The notes: generated by a model not told the origin, from the sequence alone. A stretch of 64,000 bases of DNA from Tillandsia leiboldiana (GCA_029204045.2 CM055071.1:15645161-15709160); one strand, 5' to 3'. Positions 19,237 to 32,594 are shown, numbered from the stretch's first letter. Made by a program: numbers and translations.

Positions 19237-22200
19237 GATTAGAGTGGTATCAGAGCCTAGGTTGTAGGTCATGGTGGACTTAGAAACCCTAGGCTTATGG
19301 TTTGACCTTTGGTTGACTTTGTGAGAGTCGTGATTTTGCGAGAGTCCTGATTGAGTTTTATACCTCTCCCAAGGGACGGGAGGAGTGATTGGCATGTTTA
19401 TTCTCCTAAGTAATTATGTTGGCTGCAGACAACATAATGCTGTGGAACGGGTGACATGCTTTAGACTTTCGCTGGATTGGGTCGAGTGTTGTTGTGTGCT
19501 GTTTTGTTGTTTCGTCGTGGCGAGCGGTGTCTCCCCGACGTTGGGTTTTGACCCGTGTGCATCCTGTCATGGCAGTTGAGCTTGAGCAGTTGGTTTTGGG
19601 CCGGATACCTGGATTGAGGTCAGAGAACCCCGGACCCAGATGACAGGATTGTCAGAGGCTTATCAGCGGCTGTGGGAGCAGCTGGTCTTGGTGACACAGT
19701 TGTCGGAGCACTGAGTAGCCCCCTCTGTGCCAATGTTTAGTGTCGAGGCACCGAGGCAGGGTGGATGGTTGACAGCTGGTGAGCTGTGGGACATGATCGA
19801 CCTATTGAGCCATATTTGGCAGATGAACCACCCCGACTCGTAAGATTGAGTTTGGAGCCTTTGGAGGCAGAGTCGTGGCTAGTGGTGATGGAGTGATTAA
19901 TTGAGAGCCTCCCAGTGCTTGAGAGTGTATGCAGTTGTTGAACCGCGCGCTCCAGATTCGAGGGACGAGGCGCATAGGATATATGAGATTGGGAGTGGAT
20001 TGCGCCAGGACACCTTTCTGTTATTCAGTCCCTCCATTGTAGATTTAGACGCCTCGTTGGAGCAGGCACAGTGTATGGAGCGCGACATTGCAGTTCCTTT
20101 GGATAGGGATCTGCCGCCAGAGGTGAGTTCTGGATTTTGGCGTTTGGCGCCGGATGATGGAGGACAGATCGGCCGGCAGGGGCATGACTAATTTTCTTTC
20201 TTGGATGACGAATTCCCGAGATGTCAGAGGTCGAGTGGACCCCGAAGGCGACATCAGTATTTTATCAGAGTGGCGCAGCGATAGCGTGGATTTGTTATCT
20301 GCGGAGGACCTTATTCGTCGCCTCATTGTGGTCAGAGACAGAGGTCGTGCTTCCTAGTGATAGCCCTGATTTTCAGGCAGATTGAGCGACAACCACTTGC
20401 TTTGAGCGGATGAATCTGTGCCGCCCGGTTGGAGGGCGCCACGGTAGTGGATTGAGTGTCGCAGGCGGGATTTCACCACGGTAGTCGGAGTTAGAGCATG
20501 TTCCACTCTTGCATGGGTTAGAGGTAGATTTGTTACCACGTGCACTAGAGGTACAGGTTCCTGTTGTTGTTGTGCACGTGGAGGAGGCTTTTGGATCATG
20601 TCCAGTGCGGCCGAGACCGCGAGATGCCGGCAGAATTATTGGAAATTATAGCACTTAGGTGTTTTGACCTTATGCTTGAGATGGTTGGGCACTATGCCAC
20701 AGGATGTTCGACTGCGGCAAGAGAGGACTTGATCTTCGGCAAGACAGGCAATGGAGGCTTACTCGTTGAGGTTGTTAGAACACTCAGGTTTTAGCGACAG
20801 GGTGAGAGGTGCTTACGGCGGCACCGGGACGCAGAGATATCTCTGTTGCCTGCGAGATCCCGTGTGTGGATTCACCTTAGTTGTTGGTAATGCCGCCGGT
20901 TAGTGAGATAGAGATTGTGTTTGATGTGGTTCGAGGGACCGCACCACCCTGGACAGCACCTCATTGGATATCGCCGGTAGGGCTGAGAGAGACCCGATGG
21001 CACTGCTGCAGGGGCCGATGGATTGGGGGGTCTGTTTGACCTAGTGCCACGCCGTTGGTATACGGTGGTGATGCCACATCGTTGATACACGGATGTGAGG
21101 GTCCTTTTATGGTATCTAGGACCTTATTGATGGAGTTGTACTCCGGCAGTTGGTGTATGATGCGAGTACCCACTTGGTGTTAGATAGCTGAGGACTTCGC
21201 CTAGGTGGCGTTTTGGACGCGGTGGGGGCATTATGAGTTGTTAGTGAGGCAATGGAATGACGATTGCCCTGTGGATTTCAAGATCTGAGGAATAGTAGGT
21301 CCCGGTTGTACTTGGACGGACTGGGAGTAGTGTTTTCCCGGTGATATTTTGATTTGCTCCCAGAGTGACTTGGAGTACGAGGAGCGCTTTGTGGATGTGC
21401 TATCATGCCCGTGGGGATGAAGCGGTATGCCAAGTTATTGAAGTACAAGTTGTAGCTGCAGAAGCATACCTTCTTGGGTCGCTTTGTTCGCGCCGTAGGG
21501 GCGGCGGTGGAACCCGACGTAATGGATGTTATTCAAGTTGACTGAGAACGACTTTCATTCTTGAGGTGAGAAGCTTCTAGACTTGGCGGTGCCGAGAGAG
21601 CATGGCCAATGGATAATGTGTCTGATATTAGCGCCAATGCTAGTGTTTCCTGTGTTGGGAGATGGAATTGTGTGATTTAGTGATGCCTCCCATTGTGGCG
21701 GTGGAGTTACCGTGGGTGGATCTTCGGTCCACACTTTATTAGTCCAACCCTATGAGAGTTGTGGCAGGATGAACCGCTGTTTTGCAGGCAGCTTAGATTC
21801 CACGGTTGAGCCTTCAGTACGTCCTTTATTCCCAGCTTGGATTGTTATACCTGGGCGTAGGCCATGCCTGCTTGGCTATCAGTTTTGATTACTCAGCATC
21901 TTGAGTGGGATTTTCGCGGATTGTTGTTGCTGATTTGGGATTTTTGACCGCGAGTTTGAGCCTCCGCATTTTGATCGCCTTTCGAGCCAGTTTTCCCTCC
22001 CGTTCACTGACGGTTCGGTCCCCGTCAGGGCATCTTTTCGACCCGTGGGTCTGTTGGAGTTATGTTGGCTTGTTGAGTGTCCAACCGTGGCTTGAGATTG
22101 TGTCTCATGAGGATCCCTTTTGAGGGTAGCTCGTGGTTGAGTAGGCCACTCGGGTGATTTTGGATCGGAAGTGACCGAGTGAAGGCCCCAGCTTTTGGAT

Positions 22201-22648
22201 CCTTTTCCTCATAAGATGAATCTGTGGGTATACTTCGGGTGATCCTGGTTGAGTTGACACCAGGAGGTGGTTTGGGGCGTGTTGCGCTGTTGATTATTCT
22301 GTTTTCCCCCCGGCTCTTGAGGGGGGGGGGGGCCTCTGTATTGTTTCACGTCTCAGCTCAGGAGTGTTTTGCTTTTGGACCCCTCGCCCGTGATTGACTT
22401 GCCCCTTCCGAGATCTGTGATTGTTGGAGTACGAGGGACGCCCGTTGCGATTTCTGGCTCGAGAGATGAGAAAATCGCATGTCGGGCCATGCCGTACTTG
22501 TTGTTGTTGTTGTTGGGAAGTAATCACGGGGAGTGAGCGATGTTTCGGGAGCTGGAGGCGTTATTGATGGATACCTACCCGTGGTATGTGGGACCCTTGG
22601 GGGATTTGAGTTAGTTTCGAGGACGAAACTTTTCTTAGTGGGGGAGGA
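19237..22648 (+). other. Interior of element C, non-coding
   Basis: PBS TGGTATCAGAGCC at 19245-19257 and PPT AGTGGGGGAGGA at 22637-22648. In between, only short frames full of stops are seen. Some stretches could be decayed gypsy gag or pol, but none is recognisable with confidence. Parts match the interior of E in reverse, for example around 22000-22200 (TGTCTC, GAGGATCCCTTTTGAGGGTAG, GACCGAGTGAAG). Confidence 0.75.
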
Positions 22649-25600
22649 TGTGAGGACCTGGATCCCCACGTCGAGATTACTGGATCATCTACAGCTCCCG
22701 GAGGCCTATGTGGTGTGTTGGTGGTATTTGTGCCCCAATTGGACATTAGTGTTGGGCTCAGTGTGTTTAATGGATCACGTGGGTGATCATTGGACTCCGT
22801 CGGATCGTTAGAAGTGGTTTCGCGCGCCAAGGATATTTAAATTGGACTCAGTGCGAAGTTTGGACCAAGGATTACCTTTCCGGATGCCTTCGGCAAATTT
22901 TGGAGTTGGAATTTGGCGAAATGGACAACAAATTCGGATTCAGCGCGCGAAAACGGTTAAAACGGACTACCCACTTGTCATTTTTGAGCACCGGACACTG
23001 TTCACGCCGGAACAGTGTTTCCGGCGGCGGCGGCAGCGGCGGAGCGGCCGCAGGCAGCGCGGCGGACGGAGGCGCGGGCCGCCCGGTCCACGCGGCAGGC
23101 GTGCGCCGGGGGCTGGACGCGTGGCGGCTCGGGAGTGGGCCGGTCCGCGGGGCGCGGTCTACGGGGGAGTGCGGGGCGCACGGTGGACCGGGGTTGACAC
23201 GTGGCATCATCCTAGAGGTGGGTTCACGGCGGTTGGTCTACGCAGTTTTCGGGATGGCTTGTGGTTTACGGTGCACCGGGCTGGGACACGTGGCAGGTTT
23301 GTATTGGTTCGGTCCACACGATTTCGTGCACCGGGTTCACTAGGCAGTGGCTTGACACATGGCGTTCTCCGATTGGGGGGTCTACTGTGCGCGGCAGGGT
23401 GGCAGGCGGCGGCGTCAGGCGCACGTGGGCGCGGTCGGGCGGACTCCCGCGCTTGGGGAGGACACGTGTCGGCGTCTGGGGGGCGCGACGTGTCGCGCGG
23501 GGAGCGGCTGGGGTTGCTGTCCGCTGTTTGGCGGGCGACGTGGCGGCCCAGGAGGGATTCGGGCGGCTACAGTGTTCGGGCGCGGGGATTTCGGGCTGCT
23601 ACAGTGCGCGCCCGAAAGTTCCCAGCGCCCGGAAATCCGGACATATCCGGTATTTTCCAAATGTTTCCTGCAGCCTATAAAAGGCGATCCGAGCTCCCTT
23701 TCTTCCCTATTTTCGCCATTTCCGAGCCTCATCTCGCCTGGGTGTCTTCAACAAAGATGATCCCCGAGTTTGGATGCATCTTTCTGCAAAGTTTTGGGAT
23801 TTTTGGTGGCACGCTTATCGAGGTTTCTATTTTTACGGCGCGGCGCGACGCTCGTTCGTTTGTGGTCTTCTTCGTCGCGTTTTGGTGCGAGGACTCCCCC
23901 GGCCTACCCCGAGCACCTTTTTCAGTGATTCTTGCGCCGTTGGCTTCACGACAGGTAGGGCTATGTTTCCCATGTTTACTGGTTTTTCCCATTCCGAGTT
24001 TTTCATGGGTCTTTCGGATCATCTTGTAACCCCTTTTTCTGGGCGGAGTTCTGGGACAGCGGAGCAGTGTTTTGGTGATATCTTCGCGCACAGGCATCGG
24101 ATTGGGGCGATTCAAGAGGCGATTTGCATCTACACATCACGAGGAATATGCCCAAATTTTCTTGGAATTTTCTGAATATTTCTCGAAGGTGAAGATTATC
24201 TGTGAACAGTAATTGTTGCTACAGTTTTTGAGTGTAGTTTGATTCGGGGTGGTTCCCTTGTCGGAATTGTTTCTCAGTGTAGGAAGATCGGAATTGGACG
24301 TGCAGGTACTCGTTTCGAAGGTATCGACGCGAGGATTACTGTGGTATTTTTATTGGATTTTTCTGGGCACTTGCAGCAGGTGAAATATGCGCGGCTTTGG
24401 GACTGATTTTCAGATTGCGTATGTTTGGTTGATTTTGGAATAAAAGTGTAATGTTGAGCGTTATTGTTGTGCCCAGGGGTGTTTTTAGCTGTTTGAAGCC
24501 GAGGCTTGCGCGACTTGTACCGTGGGTGTTATGTTGGCAGATTTTGGACCGCGGGCGTCTACCCACTTCACCGACTTCAGGTTTGCCTTGGGTTAAGCGC
24601 TTCAGGTGGGTGAGCTTATTATCAGTATTTGTTTAAGGCAATGTTTGTGTTGTGGCAAGTATAAGTCCACTTGTGGGGATGTCACCCCTCTATGACTGAT
24701 GCATGCATGTGTAGGGTACATAGTTTATATTGGTAAGTAGGTAAGCTTGTTATTAATATTGGTATAAATGATTGCAAGAATAGTATTTATGAGGTATACT
24801 GAGGACTTGCATGACTTGGACATCTGTGTGATGACTAGTGTAAGCTTACCTAGGATAATGTTACCCTATGAAATTATATAACATGCCATGTTAGCACATA
24901 GCCTTTCTTGTGGTTGGATTATGATTTGGGGCAGGATTTCGTAGCTATGTGCGGATTTGTACTCTGAGGAGTTATTATGATCATTCTATTAATGAACTCT
25001 GAGTTGTGGACAGTTTTAGTTTGAGATTCCGGCATGTTGCTTATTCCTAAAGGAACTATTATTATGCTTTACCCCCTTTTATTTCCTTGAGGACAATTGC
25101 ATGCTTGTATGGTCATGTAGTTAGGCCATCTTTTACTGCTGCACTACTTATTGGAACTTGACTTAGGAGAAACCATGCTTTTCCTTTCTCCTTCTTGTTA
25201 GTCAGGTGGTCTGTGCTGCTCGGGTTCGAGCAGGGGTCTGGATAGGGTAGTCAGGACTTCGTGTCTGGGACAGGTTGGTTTAGTTGTGGGGCTTTGCGGC
25301 AACCGCGGATATTGGGCGGTTGACCGGATGTTTCTCTATGCACCTGATTGGGTATCAGTTTCACTTAGTGGATGGAGTTTCCCACTTATCGTTTAGTTGC
25401 ATCCGACTGAGGTCGGGTCTTTCTTTAGTGGTTGAGTTTTTCCACTTTGATCTGATTGATGATCAAGTCCTGCTGTTTCGAGATACTGTTGATGTTGATG
25501 ACAGAGATGCTTTACTCGTGTGGGTAGCTCCCCTCGAGTGCCGCTCCGGAGTAGGCTTCAGACCGTGTTGGGTTCCGGTCAGACCGTGTTGGGTTCCGGT

Positions 25601-26756
25601 GAGACCGTGTCGGGTGCCGGTCAGACCGTGTTGGGTTCCGGTCATTTGGACAGAGCAGGCAGTGCCGGGTTTTATACCGGTTCATTCGATTGAGTTTATT
25701 TCGGTCAAATACTTTTATGGTTACACTCGTGCCTGGGGGCCGAGTGCAGACTGGTAGTTGAGTTTAGATCAGTGTTGGTATTGTTGAGAGCCGTCTGGTT
25801 GACGGTGGTCCCGAGTTGTTGCGAGTACTTTGACCGCTGTGTGAGAGGTTGAGCATCTTGATTCTACCCGTTCTGAGAGAGAGAGCGTGGACTTTGACCA
25901 TAGCCTGCATGATCCTCTACTCGATAGCGAGCTAGTCCGTTTGGACGCCCTACGTAATTCCTGCCCGTCCTTGGGAGGTGGTTGTAGGTGGATGCAGGTT
26001 GACTGGACCAGATGTGGCAGTCAGCTCGATTGGGTCGTTGGTGCACTTTATGTGCTAGTGGTTGCATACCACTGTTTGGTTCTCCCCTTTTAGCCTTTAG
26101 TTAGGGGCAGGGTAGCTGTGAGAGTTTTCAGCTTACTCATTTCAGTCTTATGACTTGGGTTAATTTTTGCCTCTTGAGGACTTGGTGGGCAGACCGTCGG
26201 GTCTGGCGGTGGTACCCACTGAGAACTCCCGTTTTGGAGTAGTTCTCACACCCTTTGGGGGTTTTCCCCCCTTTTTCTCCTCTCCTTTGTTTTGCAGAGT
26301 CTTAGCAGGTGTTGCCGACTCTGCGGTTGTTGATCGTGGCGAGGGAGTCGCGAGCTAGATCCCTACCCGGCGTTGGAGAGTAGCGGTACCCTTCTGAGGA
26401 GATCATCAGTAGATTAGCTGTTTCTTTTTCCCCTTTTGAGAGACTATTGTAGTGAGGATATTTTGTATTGAGAGACTGTACACTGTTGTTTATATATTGG
26501 AGTTACCTCCCGGTTGGGTTTAGAGCTTGTACTCGAGGATTTGTATTATTATTATTTTGGGAGGCAGACAGTGTCGTTTATTTCCAGTTGTACAGTGATT
26601 GATTTTAGTTACAGCAGATTTTGTTATTTATAGCTCTGATATCTGTTTAGTTATAGAACTTTTCTTGCAGGTAGGACGCTTCGCCTATGCAGGTTGGCAT
26701 AGGTGGCGGATCTGTTTGGCGGGCCCGGGTCGCAGTTTCGACCCCGGGGCGTGACA
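22649..26756 (+). repeat. 3' LTR of C
   Basis: 4108 bp, offset exactly 7520 from the 5' LTR, identical by eye except A at 23359. Ends GGGGCGTGACA and is followed by TSD GTGCC. Confidence 0.93.
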
Positions 26757-26761
26757 GTGCC

Positions 26762-27737
26762 AGACTTTGCAAGGCTTTTGGAACGAAGCCATATTCGGCC
26801 ACTTGGCAGAGTTCAACCTAAGATGGGCTTTTGTGTGGAGATCATCAGGGAGTTTTACATGCGAGGTAACATACTTCAAAAAGACCATGAATCCGGAGCT
26901 TTCGTCTTTGAAACAACAGTTAGAGACGTCAAGTTTGACATTACTCCAGCAGTAATTGGTGCAAACCTTGGATTAGCTGTTGACACTTCTGGTCTTTATT
27001 ACACTAAGGGTAATTTCCAACATGATACCCATTGGGATATGGTTGTGGACTCTATTTGCAAGACAGGGACGCGCACGAACAGATCATATGTTGAATCAAA
27101 GGACCTAAAACCAGAGTATCATATTTTGTCCTTAATTGTATGCTACAACCTATTGCCCACACTGGGGACCAAAAGGATTCGATGGGATCGATTGTTACTT
27201 CTCTTTGTCCTCGGTCACCCGGAAAGTGCAAATGGAATTAACACAAACATTCCATTTCTCATTTGGCAGCAAATGGTACGTGTCATTGAAGGATCAAGGC
27301 AACGTGACCTTCTACCGTATCCAATCTTGATTACTAGTATTCTGGAAGATCACGGAGTTGACATTTCTTGTGCCAAATATGATTATGGCTTGGGGGCAAT
27401 TGATGGAATCACTTTAGCCAAGTCAATCAGCACTTTGAAGACTTTTGGGCATACAAAAGCCTATGCAAGTGAAGCGACAGTGAGTGCACCACCTCGTCAA
27501 GAATCTCCTGAACCAGATGAGGTCATAACTCTTCAAACCTTGCATCGGGATGTTCGTTCATTAAAGCAAAGGATGGAGCAAAGGATGGAGCAAGGCTTCA
27601 AGAAACTTGAGGATGGTTTAAAGAAAATCTTCGATATCCTTGGGTGCAAACATGATGATGTGGTCACTGGAGCAACTGCACCGAGTACATCGCATGGACC
27701 AACATCACATGATGATGATTCAAATGAGGATGAGTGA
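26762..27737 (+). pseudogene. Second ORF of element B, 3' part
   Basis: Continues the frame broken at 15128 and encodes residues 128-452. The body looks like the 'putative plant transposon protein' family (PF20167-type). Signs are an EIIREFYMRGN stretch, a TTVRDVKFDITPAVIGANLGL segment (about 180-200), a WDMVVDSIC motif, HILSLIVCYNLLPT, RWDRLLLLFVLGHPES, INTNIPFLIW and a LPYPILITSILEDHGV segment. The molecular role of that family is unknown. After the domain come a linker, a short coiled coil (about 385-405, with a duplicated RMEQ) and an acidic Asp/Glu/Ser tail. This part also holds an upstream in-frame ATG inside the C LTR that is an artefact of the insertion. The product could be a structural or accessory protein. 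I see no protease, RT or envelope glycoprotein features. Domain assignment rests on pattern recognition and needs a profile search. Confidence 0.8.
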
Positions 27738-28372
27738 TCTCCTTTCCTTCTTGTTTTTTGGTTTTCAGTTTCCTTTCACGTTGTGATGAACAAGAACTCT
27801 AATCGTCTTGTAACTAAGAACTTATCCTCCTAGTATTTTTACTTTTTGTTTATATTAACCGTTTGACAATTTGTGACAAAAAGGGGGAGAACGGAAATAA
27901 CGGAAATGATGGACATATCAAAAAAGGGGGAGACAGAAAATAATGATTGCATCACAAAGGGGGAGGATATAGATGCTCAAGACAGGGGGAGAACATGGAG
28001 AACATGGATGCTTAAGATAGGGGGAGATAAAGAACAGATTGAAAGAGCCACAAAACAAAAGCTGGAAAAACAAAAGAACCAAATGGAAGACGAATCAAAT
28101 GTAGGATTTTAACTTCTAACGACTAACGTTTGATTTTGTTTGGAGTTTTGTTTTGCAGGAATTACATCACTTTAAGACTCCAAGTCCTAAGTCATAGAGT
28201 ATGTTCTAGGACTGTTTGGTTCAAATGTATTTTGTATTTATTGGATCTTTCACGCAAAGAAAATCAATGTTTTGGTGATAACATTGAGTTTCGTCTTTTT
28301 GGTTTAAGATGAGTGACTTGAGCGACTTTATGTATTTTTGGGTTTTGTCACGAAATTGCCAAAGGGGGAGAT
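27738..28372 (+). other. B 3' non-coding region with repeated polypurine tracts
   Basis: Five GGGGGAG tracts lie at about 27880-28026 (AAAAAGGGGGAGA, AAAAAAGGGGGAGA, CAAAGGGGGAGG, ACAGGGGGAGA, TAGGGGGAGA), and the terminal AAAGGGGGAGA at 28361-28371 lies one base before the 3' LTR. No coding frame. Confidence 0.8.
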
Positions 28373-29646
28373 TGTTACGGCATTTTGTGTTGGCACATTT
28401 CGTGAGTTTGAGTCGGAGTCTTAAAGGGAACAAATTGTCAAATCGGCTTTTGAAGACTCATTGAAGATTCAACATGAGCTCAAGATAACACTCAGGTATG
28501 GTTAATTAAACCATGGTGATTTAAGTTCATTTATAACCATTGGAATCAGGAACTTAGTGAAAACCGGTTTAGACTTGGTTTTAGGAACTTGGATTTAACT
28601 TACAATCTATTTTAAGTTTGGTTTCCGGTACTTGGTTTGATTTGGATAAAGCTTATCTTGGAAAAATCAGTTTTTACATTACGTACCGGAACCACACTTG
28701 AAGTTCCTCTAACCCGACACAGAATTTTCTGTAAATTGCACTGCGTACCGGAACACGGACTCGCGTACCGGAACACAATAGAAAAATCTGTGGTTTGCAC
28801 CATTGCGTACCGGAACGTGATATTTGGTACCGGTACACAATGCCCCTTCGGGATAAATTTCCTAAACCGACTTTTATCTTTTTCCAAGGGCTATAAATAG
28901 ATACTTAGGGTTTCTAAACGAGGGTGACCAATACGAATCAATTCAGAAACACTCGTGAGCAACCCTAGAGGCTGGTTTTTACCGTTCTTCTCTTTCGCCT
29001 CTATTAGGTCAATTCGACGGTTCTTCCATGATCTATCTTTCGTCGAATTGATCTAGTCTTTGCTTAGAGATTTCTTCTACGGTTCCTTCATGATAATCTA
29101 AGCAAAGGATCACCATCGAAGCCTATATTCTATATCGGCTATTTGCGTCGTGGATTCGGCGTGACATCGTGGATTCGATGTGTTGAAGGCGTTTCGTGGA
29201 TTCGAAACGTGTTCTCGTGGATTCGAGTGGCGTTCGTGGATTCGAACGTGTGCAGTGGACGTGCAATCGGTGGAGCGCGAGGTCCGAAGAAATTGAAGGA
29301 GGGGTTGACACCTTGTTATTCTTCTTTTCTTAGAGGATTGTTATTGCGTGGACATCCAACCGTTCAGCGCAAGGTCCGAAGAAGCTGAAGGAGGGGTTGA
29401 GTCCGTGGAGTCGGTAATCAGCTTGTTATTCTTCTATTCTTAGTGGATTGTTATTGCGTGTTGGTCCCGTGGTTTTTCTCCTGGATTGGAGTTTCCACGT
29501 AAATCTCGGTGTGCTGTTTTTATTTTCCGCATTGGTTTTTATTTTGCACTGAGATTGAGTTTTTAAGTATTACACCTATTCACCCCCCTCCTCTAGTTGT
29601 TTGATAGTACCTATTTAGATCCTTGTGGATCCTATAAAAACCTACA
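28373..29646 (+). repeat. 3' LTR of B
   Basis: 1274 bp, starts TGTTACGGC, ends ACCTACA, followed by TSD GAATT (29647-29651). Leader array at 29009-29248 and TATA box at 28892-28898. Confidence 0.93.
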
Positions 29647-29651
29647 GAATT

Positions 29652-31011
29652 AGTAGGTGCTTTGCAAACTTATGAAATGACTTTTCCTACTAATCAAGTT
29701 TCTTCCAAGTCTTCTTCTAAGCTTACAGGTATTGCATTCAAATCAAAAAAGGAAGAAGATAGCGAATCAAGTTCCGACGATGAAATCTCTTTTGCCGATT
29801 TTGAAGAACAATTGGCACGGATCGTAAAGAAATTTCGTCGGAAATTTTGGAAGAATCGAACCGATGGATCTTCATCCTCGAAACCATCTAAAGGATCATC
29901 GGGTTCTAAATCCTCTAACCTCAAAAGCCTTGCAAAACCTTCTAAGGAAAAAGATGAATTCGAAGGGGAAATCCGATGTTATAGATGCAAAGGCTACGGC
30001 CATATTTCAACGGATTGTCCTTCTCCGAAATCATATAAAAAGAAGGCTTTGCAAGCGAAAACTTGGGATGATTCTACTTCTAATGAATCGACCTCAAGTA
30101 AAGAGGAAAAAGTCGTTGCTTTTCATGTCTCTCAAATTCCCTCTTCTAATTTGTGTTTATCATCTTTAGTCACTGACTCTACTCCTTTGATTTTGTATGA
30201 AACATCAACAACCGGCGGAGAGTCATCAAGTGAGGGGGAGTCGGACGAAGAAGAACTCGTTGAGGCATATCAATAACTTCTTACGGAATCAAAGAAGATG
30301 GCCAAACATATTAAGAAGTTGAGGAAGCAACGACTTGAAGTTCAAGACGAGAATCAAGCTTTAAAGATGAAACTTCATGATCTCGAGGAGGAACAAGGAC
30401 GTTTATTGGATAACAATAAAATCCTCCAAGAAAAGCTAAACCAATCGGAGACAAACGCTAAATCATATATGGACAAGATTGGTTTTCTAGAAAAACAGTT
30501 TGAGGAGATTCATGTCACCAACCAAGCATTGACCAAGCAAGTTCATGAACTCAAATCCGACATACAAAGGCTTTCAACCGTTTCCAAGAAACTAGATTGT
30601 ATGTGCGGATTAGGTCAAACAAGCAAGGTTGGTTTGGGTTTTAAAAAGGATCAAACTGCGCATGCTTCAAGTTCCACAATCAAATTGAAAGGAAAAACGT
30701 GTCACCTTTGTGGACTTGAAGGACATTTGGTGAAGGATTGCCCGAAAAAGAGAAAGAAAAATTCTTCGGCAACTTCATCTACGGAGCGGACTCAACGGAC
30801 TCAAAGGATACATCAAGTCAAAGGAGTTCACTCAACCCACCAAAGGTCCGAGCCACAACATCAATCATACAAGTGGATCATTGTGAGGCAAAGACCTAAG
30901 GTGGATCAACAGTCAAAGCGGACAACCCCCGGCCACAACGAATCAAGACAACCCAAAATCCAGCGATTTTGGATTCGGAAAGGTGATATCTTTCCTTGTC
31001 TTAAGTTCTAA
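29652..31011 (+). pseudogene. gag of element A, second copy, 3' part
   Basis: Frame-continuous with 9489-10084 once B is removed. It holds the end of the Gag domain, the Ser-rich linker, CCHC finger 1, the shared TAA at 30274-30276, the coiled coil, CCHC finger 2 and the basic tail ending WIRKGDIFPCLKF. It differs from the first copy at scattered positions (for example Ser for Phe after KKRKKN), so the two internal regions come from slightly different family members. Confidence 0.9.
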
Positions 31012-32594
31012 ATAGCTTATGACTGTATGTAATGCTTTGATTGGTTTTCCTTTCATATTTTTCTGAATCTCTGCATTACATGTTTTCAAAGCTCTTTGTT
31101 TTTATGTTTTTTTTTTAACAAAAGGTTTTTAATGAACAAGTGCATTGAATAAAAAAGGCCTTCACGGTTATTCACTCCAAATTAATTTTATATGGATTAT
31201 CAACTTTACTCCATAATCATAATCTTGAAGATACTTCATTATAGGAGTTTTTGATATTATAAACATCAAATTTTAGAAATCATGTGTGATCTTTAGATGC
31301 TTAATCTATCTCGGTTGTGTGATTTCATTGTGATAAACGTGAGACAACCGACAGACTAAAATTTGGAATTTGATTCTTTCACGTAGGAGATTGCATTCTT
31401 ACAAGGGTAAATAAATGAATTGCAAAAGATGTTGAAAGAGTTACATCCGAAAGAAGTGTGAAAACTACCACCACATGTTGGAAAGAGCTGCCACCCCGGT
31501 CGTCCGGTTTGTGTGTGAAGCTACCACATGTTATGGATGCTTGAAAAATATTTATGAAATTTTGTTTAGTTGAAGCTTTCGGAGATTTAAATTCAAAGTT
31601 CGTATTTTGAACAATCTCCTGGTTGGTATAAGGTGGGATAGTTGAAAGATGCTCAAAGAGCCACCCTTAGGTATTTTAGTGCTTATCTCAAATTTGAAAG
31701 GGTAAAATTCAAAATTGATGTCATTTGAAAATCTCTGTAAGTCATCTTTGTAAATCCGTTACATCTTGATAGACTTTGGATCTCAAGATTATTTTTGATG
31801 ACTTGTGTTTGACGTATATAATGTGAAAAACGGTTTATAATGTTTTATCTTTGTTTTTCATGATTTCGGAGTAAATCTTTTTAATTTTTATAATTAATTG
31901 GATTGAATGACATCTATGTGATCTCACATTATTTTCAAGCACTTAAATTGTTTTCTTGATGGAATACAAATCGGTAATTCAATTATTTCAAAATCTGGAT
32001 TTGTTTCAAGAAATTATTTGATTTTTGCTTTCGGCTACCGGTACGCAATCTGTGTTTTTGTTATATACCGGAACTGAGCTTTTATCTCTCTTTCTCTATG
32101 AACTAATGCTGTTAGTGATTTCCTTTTGTCTAGTATGCTCACTGTTTGACAATTTGTGACAAAAAGGGGGAGAAGAGAAGGGAGATGAGATCATCGAGAT
32201 AGGGGGAGACGGAGAAGAGATCATCGAGATAGGGGGAGACGGAGATGAGATCATCGAGATAGGGGGAGATGATGAAAAACGAGCCGCCGAAAAACTAAAA
32301 GAACCAAAAGGACGAATCAAATGTAGGATTTACATTTAATTTCTAACGACTAACGTTTGATTTTGTTTGGAGTTTTGTTTTGCAGGAATTACATCACTTT
32401 AAGACTCCAAGTCCTAAGTCATAGAGTTTGTTCTAAGACTGGTTCAATTGTAATTTTTGTTTATTGGATCTTTCACGCAAAGAAAGTCAATGTTTTGGTG
32501 ATGACATTGAGTTTCAATTTTTTGGTTTAAGATGAGTGTCTTGAGCGTTTTATGTATGTTTGGGTTTTGTCACGAAAATGCCAAAGGGGGAGAT
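31012..32594 (+). other. Non-coding 3' half of A, second internal region
   Basis: Parallel to 6576-8158: conserved block at 31424-31668, ORF2 deletion scar with ACCGGTACGC near 32037, multiple PPTs at about 32155-32270, terminal PPT AAAGGGGGAGA at 32583-32593. No coding frame. Confidence 0.8.

Larger units (their letters stand above)
15129..26756 (+). mobile_element. Element C: LARD-like gypsy-type retrotransposon
   Basis: Two 4108-bp LTRs (15129-19236 and 22649-26756, TGTGAGGACC...GGGGCGTGACA) flank a 3.4-kb interior without intact gag or pol. It has a PBS (19245-19257), a PPT (22637-22648) and TSD GTGCC (15124-15128 and 26757-26761). Very long LTRs plus a non-coding interior match large retrotransposon derivatives. 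I see one LTR mismatch (15839 G versus 23359 A, a CpG-to-CpA type change), so insertion was recent. It splits the second ORF of B. E is a diverged relative in reverse orientation. Confidence 0.93.
10085..29646 (+). mobile_element. Element B: pol-less Sirevirus-like retrotransposon
   Basis: Two LTRs (10085-11357 and 28373-29646, termini TGTTACGGC...CCTACA) flank an interior with PBS, an intact gag, a 1.4-kb non-coding region, a second ORF (interrupted by C) and multiple PPTs. TSD GAATT at 10080-10084 and 29647-29651. The LTRs differ at roughly six to ten visible positions plus a run-length change. Without C the element is about 7.9 kb. Protease, integrase, RT and RNase H are absent, so it is non-autonomous. 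Confidence 0.93.

Noticed and set aside
20354..20599. Small frames in the C interior as possible gag/pol relics
   Set aside because: No recognisable motif; surrounding stops in all frames. Some decay product of gypsy pol is possible but unsupported.
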